Shown here: one piece after another, positions 1 to 8,771 of the stretch
Position numbering within the stretch: position 1 is the stretch's first letter
Layout: every line of letters begins with the position of its first letter
Source of the DNA: Cryobacterium sp. Y11
GTDB lineage: Bacteria > Actinomycetota > Actinomycetes > Actinomycetales > Microbacteriaceae
DNA length: 64,000 nucleotides
Reading direction: 5' to 3'
NCBI RefSeq assembly: GCF_002929535.1
Contig: NZ_PJJO01000057.1
Coordinates: forward strand, 62,001 to 126,000
The notes under the pieces: generated by a model
What the model saw: only the letters and a program-made list of their open reading frames with translations
The model's database searches: none
What the model was told of the DNA's origin: nothing
Program-made: the position numbers and the translations under genes

Positions 1-1389
1 GCCCTGCAGAACGGCGACATTAGCCCGAGCGAGCTCGCCGGGCATTATCTCGCCCGCATCGAGAAGTTCAATCCGGCGCTCGGTGCCTTCGTCACGGTGA
101 CAGCGGAGACGGCCAGGGTCAGGGCTCGGTTCGTCGAAGAACGGATGCCGCGCACCGCGCCGCTCTGGGGCATCCCGTTTGCCGACAAAGACCTGCAATC
201 ACGTGCAGGGGTGCCAGCCGGGTTCGGCTCGCGCCTGTTCGCGAACTACGTACCCGAGGAGTCGGACGACCTCGTGCTGGCGCTCGACGACGCCGGGGGA
301 GTCAGCCTGGGAAAGACCAACACGCCAGAATTCGGGTTGCCCTCTTATACCGAAAGTCTCGCTGCGCCGCCGGCTCGGAACCCGTGGAACCTCGACCTCG
401 GTGCCGGGGGATCCAGTGGCGGTGCCGCCACCGCTGTCGCTGCGCGCCTCGTGCCGTTCGCCCCCGGCTCCGACGGTGGCGGCTCGATTCGCATACCCGC
501 TGCCGCCTGCGGTCTCGTCGGGCTGAAACCCTCCCGCGGACGGGTGCCGGCGGCATCCGGAATCGACAAGCTGGCCGGTCTGTCGGTCGGCGGCCCCCTG
601 GCGCGCACGGTAGCGGATGCCGCGCTCCTGCTCGACGCCATGATCGCGCCCCGAGACGGTCGCCCCGACCACCACTTCGCCCTTCGAGCCCCGGGAGACG
701 AGGCCCCGCTGCTGGCCGCCGCCGTGCGCGCTGAGGGCCGCTTTCAGCTGGGCGTCATGACCACATCGGCCTGGGACGATGACTACTCCATAACGATCGC
801 CCCCGAAGCGCAGGCCGCGCTCGACCTCGCCGTCACGGGTTTCGCCGCCCTGCACCACGGACTCGAAGAGACAGCGCTGGTACCCGACCCGAGCTTCGCG
901 CCGGCGTTTAGAACCATCTGGCAGGCCGGAGCGGCGAGCATCCCCGCCAACACCGAGGCCGAAATCGCCCTACTCGAGCCTCTGACCCAGTGGCTGCTCG
1001 CCCGCGGACGCGCGCTTGGGGCCCGCGACCTGGCCGAGGCGCTCGCCGCGCTGAGCGCGTTCGAGCGCTCGTTCATTCACCAGCTGTCGAAGTTTGATGC
1101 CGTGCTCACCCCAGCGATGGCGCTGACGCCGCGGCCGGTCGGCTGGTACGACGCTCACGACGGCGAGGCGAACTTCGCCCAGCAGGTGCAGTACACACCG
1201 TTCACCTCGATGATCAATGTGAGCGGGCTGCCAGCCATCGTGCTGCCGGTGCACCAAACCGACGACGGCCTGCCGATGGGCGTGCAGCTCATTGGTCGAC
1301 CCGGCGGTGAGGCGACGCTGCTCGCGCTCGGTGCGCAGCTGGAGCGCCGCATCCGTTGGCAGGATCGGGTGCCGCCCGAGCCGGCGTAG
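1..1389 (+). CDS. Amidase (amidase signature family), 5' end outside window
   Basis: Serine hydrolase of the amidase signature family, cleaving C-N amide bonds; the substrate cannot be told from sequence. The reading frame is open from base 1, and the first codons (ALQNGDISPSELAGHYLARI) match the usual N-terminal helix of the family, so the true start is upstream. Visible parts of the Ser-cisSer-Lys machinery are the Lys in GIPFADKD, the Gly/Ser-rich loop GAGGSSGGAATAV and the nucleophile loop SDGGGSIRIPAA followed by GLVGLKPSRGRVP. The C-terminal PxxPxGVQLIG-like stretch (LPMGVQLIGRPG) is also present. It could be GatA-like, but no gatB or gatC is adjacent, so a stand-alone amidase is more likely. 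It ends 15 bases before the convergent MMPL gene. Confidence 0.9.
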   Translation, partial: ALQNGDISPSELAGHYLARIEKFNPALGAFVTVTAETARVRARFVEERMPRTAPLWGIPFADKDLQSRAGVPAGFGSRLFANYVPEESDDLVLALDDAGGVSLGKTNTPEFGLPSYTESLAAPPARNPWNLDLGAGGSSGGAATAVAARLVPFAPGSDGGGSIRIPAAACGLVGLKPSRGRVPAASGIDKLAGLSVGGPLARTVADAALLLDAMIAPRDGRPDHHFALRAPGDEAPLLAAAVRAEGRFQLGVMTTSAWDDDYSITIAPEAQAALDLAVTGFAALHHGLEETALVPDPSFAPAFRTIWQAGAASIPANTEAEIALLEPLTQWLLARGRALGARDLAEALAALSAFERSFIHQLSKFDAVLTPAMALTPRPVGWYDAHDGEANFAQQVQYTPFTSMINVSGLPAIVLPVHQTDDGLPMGVQLIGRPGGEATLLALGAQLERRIRWQDRVPPEPA

Positions 1390-1404
1390 CCTGCCGGCGC
1401 GTGC

Positions 1405-3462
1405 CTACCGGCGCGCCGCCACCGGCCGCGACGGCCACCAAAACCGGTCGTCGACCAGAAACACCAGGGCTGGAACCAGCACGGTGCGTACGACGAGGGT
1501 GTCGAGCAGTACCCCGATGCAAACGATCACGCCGATTTGGGTCAACGCCACAACCGGCAACACTCCGAGCACGGCGAATACCGCCGCGATCAAAATTCCG
1601 GCGCTCGTGATCACCGCGCCGGTCGAGGAGAGCGCTCGCACCATGCCTTCCCGCGTGCCATGGCGCCGGGCTTCTTCCCGCGCTCGCGTGGTCAGAAAGA
1701 TGTTGTAATCCACGCCGAGCGCCACCAGAAAGAGAAAGGAGAACAGCACGACGTTGGTGTCGAACGCGGCAAACCCGAGCAGGTTCTGAAAGATCAGGTT
1801 CGAGGCGCCGAGGCTCGCGAAGAAGGTGCCGAGCACGGTCGCAATCAGCAGTACCGGCGCCACGAGGGAGCGCAGCAGCAGCGCCAGAATGAGAAACACG
1901 ATGCCCAGGATCAGCGGCAGAATCAGGTCCTGGTCCCGTTCGGCGCTGATCTTCGTATCGAGGGCCGTGGCATCGCTGCCCCCGACCAGTGATTGCGAAA
2001 CCGCGCCAGGAGCATCCGCTAAATCGGTGCGCAGTGCGGCGATAGTCGCAAAGGTCGTATCGCTGCCCGGTTCACTGTCGAGCGTGACGTCGATGCGGGT
2101 GCGGCCATCGGCGTTCTCGCCGGCCACCGCCGAGGAGACCCCCCGGGCGGCGAGGGCGACAGCCACGGCGTCAGCGGATGCTGTCTCTGGTGCCAGAACG
2201 ACCGTCTGGCTGGTCAGCCCCGCCGAAAAAGACGCATCCACGATCTCCTGCGCACGAACGGACTCCGGGTTGCCGAGCAACTGGTCGGCCTGGGAGAGCC
2301 CCACGGCGGCGCCGTTCAGCCCGAACGCGAGGGAACCGATGGCCACCACCGACACCACCGTGATGGTCGCCGGGTGCTTCGACACACCCCGACCGAGCCT
2401 GGTCCAGAAGCCGGTGCGCACCGATGCGGCCTGATCCTGCACCCGAGGAATGAACGGCCAGAACAGGCCACGCCCGCACACCACGAGCGCGGCCGGCAGC
2501 ACGACTAGAGCAAACCCGATCGCGATGAGCACGCCGATGGCGCAGGCGATGCCGAGTGCGCGGTTGCCGGCTAGCTCGGCGAAGACCAGGGTGAGAAGGC
2601 TCAGCGCGACCGTGCCGCCGCTCGCCGCGATGGCTGGGCCAGCGCTCGTCACGGCGGTGCGCATCGCGGCAGTGCGATTCTCGGTGTGCAGTAGTTCTTC
2701 CCGATAACGGGCCACGAGCAGCAGCGCATAGTTGGTACCGGCACCGAACACGAGCACGGAGAGAATGCCCGAGATCGAGGCGTCGAGGGTGAAACCGAGC
2801 GGTTCGGCCAGTGCGCCGGCGACCTTGCCGGCGAGACCGTCGGCGAGGCCGACAACGGCCAGGGGCACGATCCAGAGCACTGGGCTGCGGTAGGTCACGA
2901 TGAGCAGCACCGCGACCACGATCACCGTTACGAGCAAGAGTCGAAAGTCGGCTCCGGCAAAGGCGTTGGTAATGTCGGCCTGAAAGCCGACCGGTCCGGT
3001 GACAAAGGCGGTTAGTCCAACTGGCAGGGCGTTCGACGCCGTCGAACGGATGTCGGTGGCCGTCTTGGCAATATCGGCCGTCGCGCTCGCCGACTCCAGC
3101 GGCACCACGCTCAGCCCAGCCCGCCCGTCATCGCTGAACCGCGGTGTGGTCGCTTTCGGGGCGATCGACATGGCACCGAGTTGGTCTGCTGCGACGGTGA
3201 TCGCGTTCTGGTCGGCCTCCGTGAGGGCGGCGCCGTCCCGGCTCCAGACCACGATTGCCGCCGTCTGGTCGGCCGAGGGAAACTCGGCGAGAAGTTCGGT
3301 GACCTGGGCGGCCTGGCTGCTCTCGGGCAGGCCGGCGGTCGGAAAGTCCGCGGATTCATTGGCAGGGAGCACCGCGAATAGCACTCCGACGGCAATAACG
3401 GTGCCGAGCAGTACCGCCCAGGCGGTGCGTTTGCCGGTGATGAAGCGCGTGATCGCGAGCAC
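1405..3462 (-). CDS. MMPL family (RND-type) membrane transporter
   Basis: Predicted proton-driven exporter of the MMPL/RND superfamily in the cytoplasmic membrane, 685 residues. The N-terminus has a membrane helix (AVLLGTVIAVGVLFAVL), then an extracytoplasmic domain, then a block of membrane helices; this is repeated in the second half, which is the usual two-fold MMPL layout. The helix with GVDYNIFLTTRAREE near residue 580 matches the conserved proton-relay region; the equivalent GTNYALLLVARYREE lies in the first half. Members export lipids or small molecules; the cargo here is unknown. It is divergent from the Fur-type regulator gene and shares a 94-base promoter region with a 23-bp inverted repeat, so co-regulation by that repressor is plausible (inference). 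Confidence 0.9.
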   Translation of the reverse strand: MLAITRFITGKRTAWAVLLGTVIAVGVLFAVLPANESADFPTAGLPESSQAAQVTELLAEFPSADQTAAIVVWSRDGAALTEADQNAITVAADQLGAMSIAPKATTPRFSDDGRAGLSVVPLESASATADIAKTATDIRSTASNALPVGLTAFVTGPVGFQADITNAFAGADFRLLLVTVIVVAVLLIVTYRSPVLWIVPLAVVGLADGLAGKVAGALAEPLGFTLDASISGILSVLVFGAGTNYALLLVARYREELLHTENRTAAMRTAVTSAGPAIAASGGTVALSLLTLVFAELAGNRALGIACAIGVLIAIGFALVVLPAALVVCGRGLFWPFIPRVQDQAASVRTGFWTRLGRGVSKHPATITVVSVVAIGSLAFGLNGAAVGLSQADQLLGNPESVRAQEIVDASFSAGLTSQTVVLAPETASADAVAVALAARGVSSAVAGENADGRTRIDVTLDSEPGSDTTFATIAALRTDLADAPGAVSQSLVGGSDATALDTKISAERDQDLILPLILGIVFLILALLLRSLVAPVLLIATVLGTFFASLGASNLIFQNLLGFAAFDTNVVLFSFLFLVALGVDYNIFLTTRAREEARRHGTREGMVRALSSTGAVITSAGILIAAVFAVLGVLPVVALTQIGVIVCIGVLLDTLVVRTVLVPALVFLVDDRFWWPSRPVAARR

Positions 3463-3517
3463 GATTCCTCCCAGAACCTCGGTGATCGCTATCTTAGCTA
3501 GGTAGATACTTTGTGGC

Positions 3518-3540
3518 TTGTTTTGAATTACTCAAAACAA
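3518..3540. promoter_or_regulatory. Perfect inverted repeat, candidate Fur-type operator
   Basis: Arms TTGTTTTGA and TCAAAACAA (9 bp each, perfect) flank the spacer ATTAC. It lies between the divergent MMPL gene and the Fur-type regulator. A -10-like TACGGT is at 3545-3550, about 7 bases before the regulator ATG at 3557, so a bound repressor would cover the promoter. This also suggests a leaderless or very short-leader mRNA, although GGTGA sits just before the ATG. Autoregulation by the Fur-type protein is inferred. Confidence 0.6.
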
Positions 3541-3556
3541 ATGCTACGGTGAACGC

Positions 3557-4015
3557 ATGATGACCGACTCGAGCCAGCGTGTGGCCGACGCTGGGTTGCT
3601 GGCCGACAGTATCCGTTTGGCCGGTCTCAAGGTAACTGCGCCGCGTCTGGCCGTGCTGCGTGCACTCTCCGACTCTCCGCACTCCAACGCCGATGCCCTG
3701 TTCGGCGCGGTGCACTCCGAGCTTCCGGGCACCTCCCTGCAGGCCGTATACGGGGTGCTTGCCGCCTTCGCCACTGCCGGACTGGTACGCAAGATTGAAC
3801 CGGCCGGTTCGCCAGCACTGTTCGAACGTCGGGTCGACGATAACCATCATCACATCGTCTGCACCCGCTGCAGCGTCGTGCACGACGTTGAGTGCGCCGT
3901 CGGCCACGCCCCCTGCCTCACCCCAGCGGATGCGCTCGGTTTCGATGTGCGCGCCGCCGAGGTCATCTACTGGGGCCTCTGCGCACAGTGCCAGCTGGAA
4001 ACTACCCACCCATAA
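3557..4015 (+). CDS. Fur family transcriptional regulator (FurA/CatR-type)
   Basis: Metal-dependent repressor, 152 residues, standard Fur length. The N-terminal winged helix (residues about 15-85, including [14 protein letters not shown] and [22 protein letters not shown]) is followed by the dimer/metal domain with [20 protein letters not shown], which carries the His cluster and a CxxC. A second Cys pair is near the C-terminus (LCAQCQ), fitting a structural zinc site. It lies 46 bases upstream of a catalase gene in the same direction, the arrangement of the Streptomyces catR-catA and mycobacterial furA-katG peroxide-stress loci. By analogy it senses peroxide through metal-catalysed oxidation and represses itself and the catalase; that role is inferred. 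Confidence 0.92.
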   Translation: MMTDSSQRVADAGLLADSIRLAGLKVTAPRLAVLRALSDSPHSNADALFGAVHSELPGTSLQAVYGVLAAFATAGLVRKIEPAGSPALFERRVDDNHHHIVCTRCSVVHDVECAVGHAPCLTPADALGFDVRAAEVIYWGLCAQCQLETTHP

Positions 4016-4061
4016 TTTTCTTCACTCACGCCGCGTTGCCGATCCAGACCCAAGGAGCACC

Positions 4062-5552
4062 ATGACTAACAAGCCCACTACCGATCAGACGGGAACGCCC
4101 GTCGCCAGCGACGCGCACTCGCTCACCGTCGGCGCCGACGGCGTCACCGCGCTGCACGACCGCTACCTGGTCGAGAAGCTCGCCCAGTTCAACCGGGAGC
4201 GCATTCCGGAGCGCATCGTGCACGCCAAAGGTGGCGGAGCGCACGGCGAGTTCGTGGTGACCGGTGACGTTTCGAAGTACACGCGCGCGGCCGTTTTTCA
4301 GCCAGGCACCACGACCCCGACCCTGCAGCGTTTCTCCAGTGTCGCGGGCGAGCAGGGTAGCCCGGACACCTGGCGCGACGTGCGCGGCTTCTCGGTCAAG
4401 TTCTACACGACCGAGGGTAACTACGACATCGTCGGCAACAACACCCCGGTGTTCTTCATTCGTGACGGCATTAAGTTTCCCGACTTCATCCACTCGCAGA
4501 AGCGCCTGCCGGGCACTGGCCTGCGCGACGCGACCATGCAGTGGGACTTCTGGACGCTCTCTCCGGAATCGGCCCACCAGGTCACCTACCTCATGGGTGA
4601 CCGCGGCCTGCCGACCTCGTGGCGCACCATGCCCGGCTTCGGCTCGCACACGTACCAGTGGATCAACGCCGCGGGCGAGCGTTTCTGGGTGAAGTACCAC
4701 TTCGAATCCAATCAGGGCAACATCGAGATGGAAGGGGCAGAGGCCGAGCTCATCGCCGGAGCCGACGCCGACTACTACCGTCGCGACCTCTCCGACGCTA
4801 TCGCCGCCGGCAACTTCCCGTCCTGGAACGTCTCCGTGCAGGTCATGCCGTACGAGCAGGCCAAGACCTACCGGTTCAACCCGTTCGACGTGACCAAGGT
4901 CTGGCCGCACGCTGACTTCCCGCTCATTCCGGTCGGCACCCACACCCTCAACCGCAACCCGGCGAACTTCTTCGCCGAAATCGAGCAGGCCGCGTTCTCG
5001 CCGGCCAACCTCGTTCCCGGAATTGCGGCGAGCCCCGACAAAATGCTCATGGCGCGCATCTTCTCCTACCCAGATGCGCAGCGCTACCGCGTGGGCACCA
5101 ACTACGCGCAGCTGCCGATCAACGCTGCCCTGAGCCCGGTCAACAACTACTCGCAGGACGGTGCGCAGCGTCATTACTACAACGCGCCGACCGAACCGAA
5201 CTACGCTCCCAACTCCCTCGGTGGTCCGGTCGCTGACCCGGCAGCTGCCGGCGAAGGCTCCTGGGAGAGCGACGGCGAGCTGCTGCGTTCCGCCGCGACC
5301 CTCCGCAGCGAGGACAGCGATTTCGGCCAGGCCGGAACGCTGTACCGCGAGGTCTACGATGACGCCGCCAAGGCACGCTTCCTCGACACCATCACCGGTG
5401 CCATCAGCGGAGTGACGCGCCCAGAGGTGACCGAGCGTGCCATTTGGTACTGGACCAGTGTTGACGCCGATCTCGGTGCCAAGCTGCGCGCGAACCTCGC
5501 CGTGTTCGCTGAGGCTGCCGCGCTCGACGCGGAGTACGTGGCGGCTCAGTAG
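4062..5552 (+). CDS. katA: Monofunctional heme catalase
   Basis: Decomposes hydrogen peroxide to water and oxygen; cytoplasmic heme enzyme. The start at 4062 follows CAAGGAG and gives 496 residues, the size of small-subunit catalases. The distal His is H54 in [15 protein letters not shown], the catalytic Asn lies in [12 protein letters not shown] (about N126-127), and the proximal heme-ligand Tyr is Y336 in [12 protein letters not shown]. The residue after GGA is His instead of the common Phe/Tyr. The longer open frame starting near 3660 overlaps the regulator and is not used. It probably forms a peroxide-response operon with the upstream Fur-type gene and ends at a strong terminator. Confidence 0.96.
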   Translation: MTNKPTTDQTGTPVASDAHSLTVGADGVTALHDRYLVEKLAQFNRERIPERIVHAKGGGAHGEFVVTGDVSKYTRAAVFQPGTTTPTLQRFSSVAGEQGSPDTWRDVRGFSVKFYTTEGNYDIVGNNTPVFFIRDGIKFPDFIHSQKRLPGTGLRDATMQWDFWTLSPESAHQVTYLMGDRGLPTSWRTMPGFGSHTYQWINAAGERFWVKYHFESNQGNIEMEGAEAELIAGADADYYRRDLSDAIAAGNFPSWNVSVQVMPYEQAKTYRFNPFDVTKVWPHADFPLIPVGTHTLNRNPANFFAEIEQAAFSPANLVPGIAASPDKMLMARIFSYPDAQRYRVGTNYAQLPINAALSPVNNYSQDGAQRHYYNAPTEPNYAPNSLGGPVADPAAAGEGSWESDGELLRSAATLRSEDSDFGQAGTLYREVYDDAAKARFLDTITGAISGVTRPEVTERAIWYWTSVDADLGAKLRANLAVFAEAAALDAEYVAAQ

Positions 5553-5562
5553 CACGTCCTGC

Positions 5563-5594
5563 ACCGCCCGGCCTTTTTCAGGCCGGGCGGTTTT
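5563..5594 (+). terminator. Rho-independent terminator after katA
   Basis: Perfect 11-bp stem ACCGCCCGGCC / GGCCGGGCGGT with a 7-base loop, followed by a short T run (TTTTG), 10 bases after the katA stop codon. Confidence 0.85.
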
Positions 5595-5710
5595 GTGTGC
5601 GCTGGTGCTGCTCGTGGGGGGCGCAGATCGACCGTTCGAGGGGTGGTTTGGGGCGATTCTCGACCCCTCGCGGGAGTGGATGCTGCGGGTCGCGAACCAC
5701 GGCGGCCGAC

Positions 5711-6070
5711 CTAGCGCAGGTAGCCGCCCTTTTTCAGGCCAGCCTGGATCTCGAAGCGGTTCTTCAGCGGATTGCGCCCGGCAACCGCGTAGAGCAGCGG
5801 AAAAACCATGCCGAAGCGCTGCCACTGGCGTTTGTGCACGGCCTCATGCTCAAGCACATCCGCGGTGACGTTGTGATTGGTGAGATAACAACCGCCAACG
5901 CAGGAGCCGCCGCGCCCAAAGGTCCACGGCGGCATGCCGCGAAACACGTACAGGCCAGCGCGCTTCTCGACCCGTCCTGTGCTCCAGATTGAGCCCCAGA
6001 CCAGCCCGACCGCGGTGGCGTAGAGGTAGCCGGCCCGGCTGACCGATGAATCAAAGAGGAGGCGGCGCAT
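5711..6070 (-). CDS. Small conserved protein with HExxH motif
   Basis: 119-residue protein of unknown function. Residues 14-30 (AGYLYATAVGLVWGSIW) could be a membrane segment. The centre carries HEAVHKRQWQRFG, an HExxH motif that in other families binds zinc in metallopeptidases; whether a metal is bound here is unknown. The ATG (6068-6070) is 3 bases after the stop codon of the upstream flavoprotein, so the two are almost certainly co-transcribed and translationally coupled. Similar short actinobacterial proteins tend to carry vague names that the sequence does not support. Confidence 0.75.
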   Translation of the reverse strand: MRRLLFDSSVSRAGYLYATAVGLVWGSIWSTGRVEKRAGLYVFRGMPPWTFGRGGSCVGGCYLTNHNVTADVLEHEAVHKRQWQRFGMVFPLLYAVAGRNPLKNRFEIQAGLKKGGYLR

Positions 6071-6073
6071 CCG

Positions 6074-7534
6074 CTATTCGTTTTCGTTGGCGTCGGCGAA
6101 CCCTGGACGTCCGTAGGCTTCGAGCAGGCGCAGCCAGACCTCGCTCAACGTCGGGAAGCTGGGCACCGCGTGCCAGAGGCGGTTGATGGGTACCTCGCCG
6201 ACGATGGCGATCGTGGCCGAGTGCAGTAGCTCAGCAACGTCTTGCCCGACAAAGGTCACGCCGAGTAGAACCTCGCGGTCGAGGTCGACGATCGCCCGCG
6301 CCTTGCCGACGTAACCGACCGCGAGTACCGAGGCGCCGCCTAGGTTGGCCAGGTCGTAATCCAAAATACGGATGCGAAACCCCGCCTTCACCGCAGACGC
6401 TGCGGTCAGCCCGACCGAAGCCACCTCCGGGTCGGTGAACGTGACCTGGGGAACGGAAGCGTGATCGGCTGTCGCCACGTGCGCCCCCCACGGGGCGTCG
6501 TCGACGGCGCTGCCGGCCGCGCGGGTCACGATCGCGTCGCCGGCCGCGCGGGCCTGGTATTTGCCCTGGTGGGTGAGCAGGGCGCGGTGGTTGACGTCGC
6601 CGGTGGCGTAGAGCCAGTCGCCGGCCAGTGCGGGGGAGTCGCCCTGCACGAGCATGGTGTCGTCGACTGTGAGCCAGTCGCCAGACTCGAGTCCGACGGT
6701 ATCCAAGCCCAGGTCGTGCGTGCGCGGGGTGCGCCCAACGGCGACCAGCACTTTCTCGGCGGTGACGGTGCTGCCCTCGTCGAGGGTGAGCACGACGGTG
6801 TCGTCTTCACGGTGCGCCTTGATCGTGGATGGGCCGACGAGCACGGTCACTCCGCTGGCTTGGAGGGCTGCGGTGACGAGTTCGCCAGCGAAGGGTTCGT
6901 GCCCGCCGAGCAGGGAGCTGCGGGCGATCACGGTCACCGTCGAGCCGAGCGAGGCATACGCTGTGGCCATCTCGGCAGCGACGATTCCGCCGCCGATCAC
7001 GGCGAGGCGGGCGGGGATCTGCTGGGCGCTCGTCGCGTCACGGCTGGTCCACGGGTTCGTTTGGGCGAGGCCGGGAATGTCGGGCAGCAACGCGGCTGAC
7101 CCGGTGCTCACGACAACGGCATGCGTGGCGGTGAGTACCGTCACGCTTCCGTCGGCTGCGGTCACGGTGACCTCTTTCGTGCCGGTGATGCGGGCGTGGC
7201 CGCGCACAAGGTCGATGCCAGCCGAGTGGAGCCATTTCGCCTGGCCGTCGTCGTTCCAGTGACTGGTAATGGAGTCGCGTTGTTTGAGGGCGGCGCGCAC
7301 GTCGACGGTTCCGGTGATGGCCTCGGCTGCGCCGGGCACGCGCCGGGCCGCCGCGAGGGCTACGCCGCTCCGTAGTAGCGCTTTCGAGGGCATGCAGGCC
7401 CAGTAGGAGCATTCCCCGCCGACGAGGTCGCTTTCGACGATGACCGTGCGGAGGCCACCCTGTGCTGTGCGGTCGGCGGCGTTCTCACCGACAGCGCCTC
7501 CGCCAATCACGATGACGTCGTAGCTCTTCGACAT
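6074..7534 (-). CDS. FAD-dependent pyridine nucleotide-disulfide oxidoreductase
   Basis: 486-residue flavoprotein of the dihydrolipoamide dehydrogenase / mercuric reductase family. It shows the N-terminal FAD fold (VIGGGAVGENAADRTAQGG) and the redox-active disulfide CxxxxC in GGECSYWACMPSKALLR. The NAD(P) fold is LAVIGGGIVAAEMATAYASLG, the second FAD contact is LYATGDVNHRALLTHQGKYQ, and the C-terminal dimer domain has the His-Glu region HAVPSFPTLSEVW. No lipoyl-complex genes (E1/E2) are nearby and there is no mercury-binding C-terminal Cys pair, so the physiological substrate is unknown. It is transcribed ahead of the small HExxH protein. A GGAGA-type ribosome site precedes the ATG. Confidence 0.9.
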   Translation of the reverse strand: MSKSYDVIVIGGGAVGENAADRTAQGGLRTVIVESDLVGGECSYWACMPSKALLRSGVALAAARRVPGAAEAITGTVDVRAALKQRDSITSHWNDDGQAKWLHSAGIDLVRGHARITGTKEVTVTAADGSVTVLTATHAVVVSTGSAALLPDIPGLAQTNPWTSRDATSAQQIPARLAVIGGGIVAAEMATAYASLGSTVTVIARSSLLGGHEPFAGELVTAALQASGVTVLVGPSTIKAHREDDTVVLTLDEGSTVTAEKVLVAVGRTPRTHDLGLDTVGLESGDWLTVDDTMLVQGDSPALAGDWLYATGDVNHRALLTHQGKYQARAAGDAIVTRAAGSAVDDAPWGAHVATADHASVPQVTFTDPEVASVGLTAASAVKAGFRIRILDYDLANLGGASVLAVGYVGKARAIVDLDREVLLGVTFVGQDVAELLHSATIAIVGEVPINRLWHAVPSFPTLSEVWLRLLEAYGRPGFADANENE

Positions 7535-7708
7535 GGAATCTCCTTCATTGAGATGGCGCGATCGGTTTCATGCAGCCTACCGCGAGGTTCGCGCTCGGAC
7601 CCGGTTTAGAAGGGAGATGCGCACGAGGTAGGGGAGTGTTGTGGGCGACGAAGCCGGCGGCGGCGCGAGCTGCCAGTTCTGGCCGCTCGGCTGTTCGTGA
7701 CCTGCCAC

Positions 7709-7743
7709 CTGTGGCCCCTAGAAGACCTATCATGGGGCCACAG
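7709..7743. repeat. Inverted repeat CTGTGGCCCC / GGGGCCACAG
   Basis: Perfect 10-bp arms at 7709-7718 and 7734-7743 with a 15-base spacer, in the 257-base gap between the flavoprotein start and the crotonase stop. The right arm begins a longer stretch, CATGGGGCCACAGCTGG and onward to about 7761, that recurs with three mismatches at 12329-12359. It therefore looks like a dispersed intergenic repeat. No gene is seen in this gap. Confidence 0.6.
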
Positions 7744-7791
7744 CTGGAATCTCGCGAGTGGATGCGAGAGCCCGTGGGGCTCCGCGCCGGG

Positions 7792-8580
7792 TTAGTGGCC
7801 GACGAAGATGGCGGCGGTGCGGGCCGTGAAGGATTGCATGCCGATGCGGGAGTCCTCGGTCTGAATCAGGCGGGCCAGCGACGGCTGCAACGCTTCTTCA
7901 GCGGATGCTGGACCGTCCCGCTGCGCCAGCCGCGCGTTGGCCAGGGTGGCCTGCACGGCGAGGGGCGCCTGGGCAGCGATCTTCGCGGCGAGCTCGAGCG
8001 CCCGGTCAAACTGGGCGCCGTCGGGAACGATCTCCTGCACGAGGCCCAGACGATGCGCCTCGGCCGCGTCGAACAGGTCGCCGGTGAGCAGCCAGCGCAT
8101 GGCGTTGCCCCAGCCGGCCGCGCGCGGAAACCGAATCGTGGCGCCACCGAACGGCAGAATACCCCGGGCCACCTCGATCTGGCCGAACTTGGTCGATTCG
8201 GCGGCGACCACGATGTCGCTCGCGAGCATGAGCTCGATTCCGAGGGTGAGACAGGTGCCCTGCACGGCGATGACGACAGGTTTGGTGAGGGATTGGCCAT
8301 CCACTTGCCACGGATTAATGCCGCCCTCCGGCACCATCTCGAGTCCGGTCGGACCGAGCCTCGGGCCGATATCGGCGAGGTCGAGACCAGCTGTGAAGTG
8401 CTCGCCCACCGCGTAGACCAGGCCAACGCGCAGCTGGGGGTCGCGGTCGAGTTCGCCGTAGGCGAGAGCCAGCTGCTGGAGCAGGGCGAAATCGGCGGCG
8501 TTGCGTTTCTCGGGCCGGTTGAACCCAATCAGCAGAATGTGGCCGCGACGTTCGGTGAGGATGCGGGGCTGATCGGTCAT
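7792..8580 (-). CDS. Enoyl-CoA hydratase/isomerase family protein (crotonase)
   Basis: Crotonase-fold acyl-CoA enzyme, 262 residues from the ATG at 8578-8580, which has GGAGG five bases upstream; the longer frame from 8661 runs through a repeat and is not preferred. The oxyanion-hole region is EHFTAGLDLADIG. The two active-site glutamate positions are occupied, in TCLTLGIELMLASD and FGQIEVARGILPFGG, which favours a hydratase over an isomerase-only enzyme. Without adjacent beta-oxidation genes the substrate is unknown. Downstream (to the left) is the intergenic inverted repeat at 7709-7743. Confidence 0.9.
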   Translation of the reverse strand: MTDQPRILTERRGHILLIGFNRPEKRNAADFALLQQLALAYGELDRDPQLRVGLVYAVGEHFTAGLDLADIGPRLGPTGLEMVPEGGINPWQVDGQSLTKPVVIAVQGTCLTLGIELMLASDIVVAAESTKFGQIEVARGILPFGGATIRFPRAAGWGNAMRWLLTGDLFDAAEAHRLGLVQEIVPDGAQFDRALELAAKIAAQAPLAVQATLANARLAQRDGPASAEEALQPSLARLIQTEDSRIGMQSFTARTAAIFVGH

Positions 8581-8648
8581 GTTGCCTCCAGTGGCTTGGG
8601 TGACGCGGCTGGGCGGACGCGGCGTGTACGTACAGCCCCCGCGCGTGT

Positions 8649-8737
8649 ATAACTCCTGCAATTCGTGTGGACGTCCTCAGACCTTGCCCGGAATGACGCG
8701 GGTGCGGCTTCGGCCAGCCTGAAATTGCAGGAGTTAT
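8649..8737. repeat. Long-spaced 15-bp inverted repeat
   Basis: ATAACTCCTGCAATT at 8649-8663 and its exact complement AATTGCAGGAGTTAT at 8723-8737 are separated by 59 bases; CGCG lies just outside both arms. It lies between the crotonase start and the arginase-like stop. It resembles a REP-like or MITE-like unit; no coding sequence is seen inside. Confidence 0.65.
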
Positions 8738-8771
8738 GCGCGAAAAATTAGATGGGTAGTCCAAGCGTCGA

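Noticed and set aside
3660-4061. Long N-terminal extension of the catalase reading frame
   Set aside because: It overlaps the Fur-type gene in another frame; the catalase family start and a good ribosome site are at 4062.
4026-5825. 599-codon minus-strand frame opposite catalase
   Set aside because: Shadow of katA: high-GC codon bias removes stops on the opposite strand; Arg/Val/Gly-rich product without family motifs.
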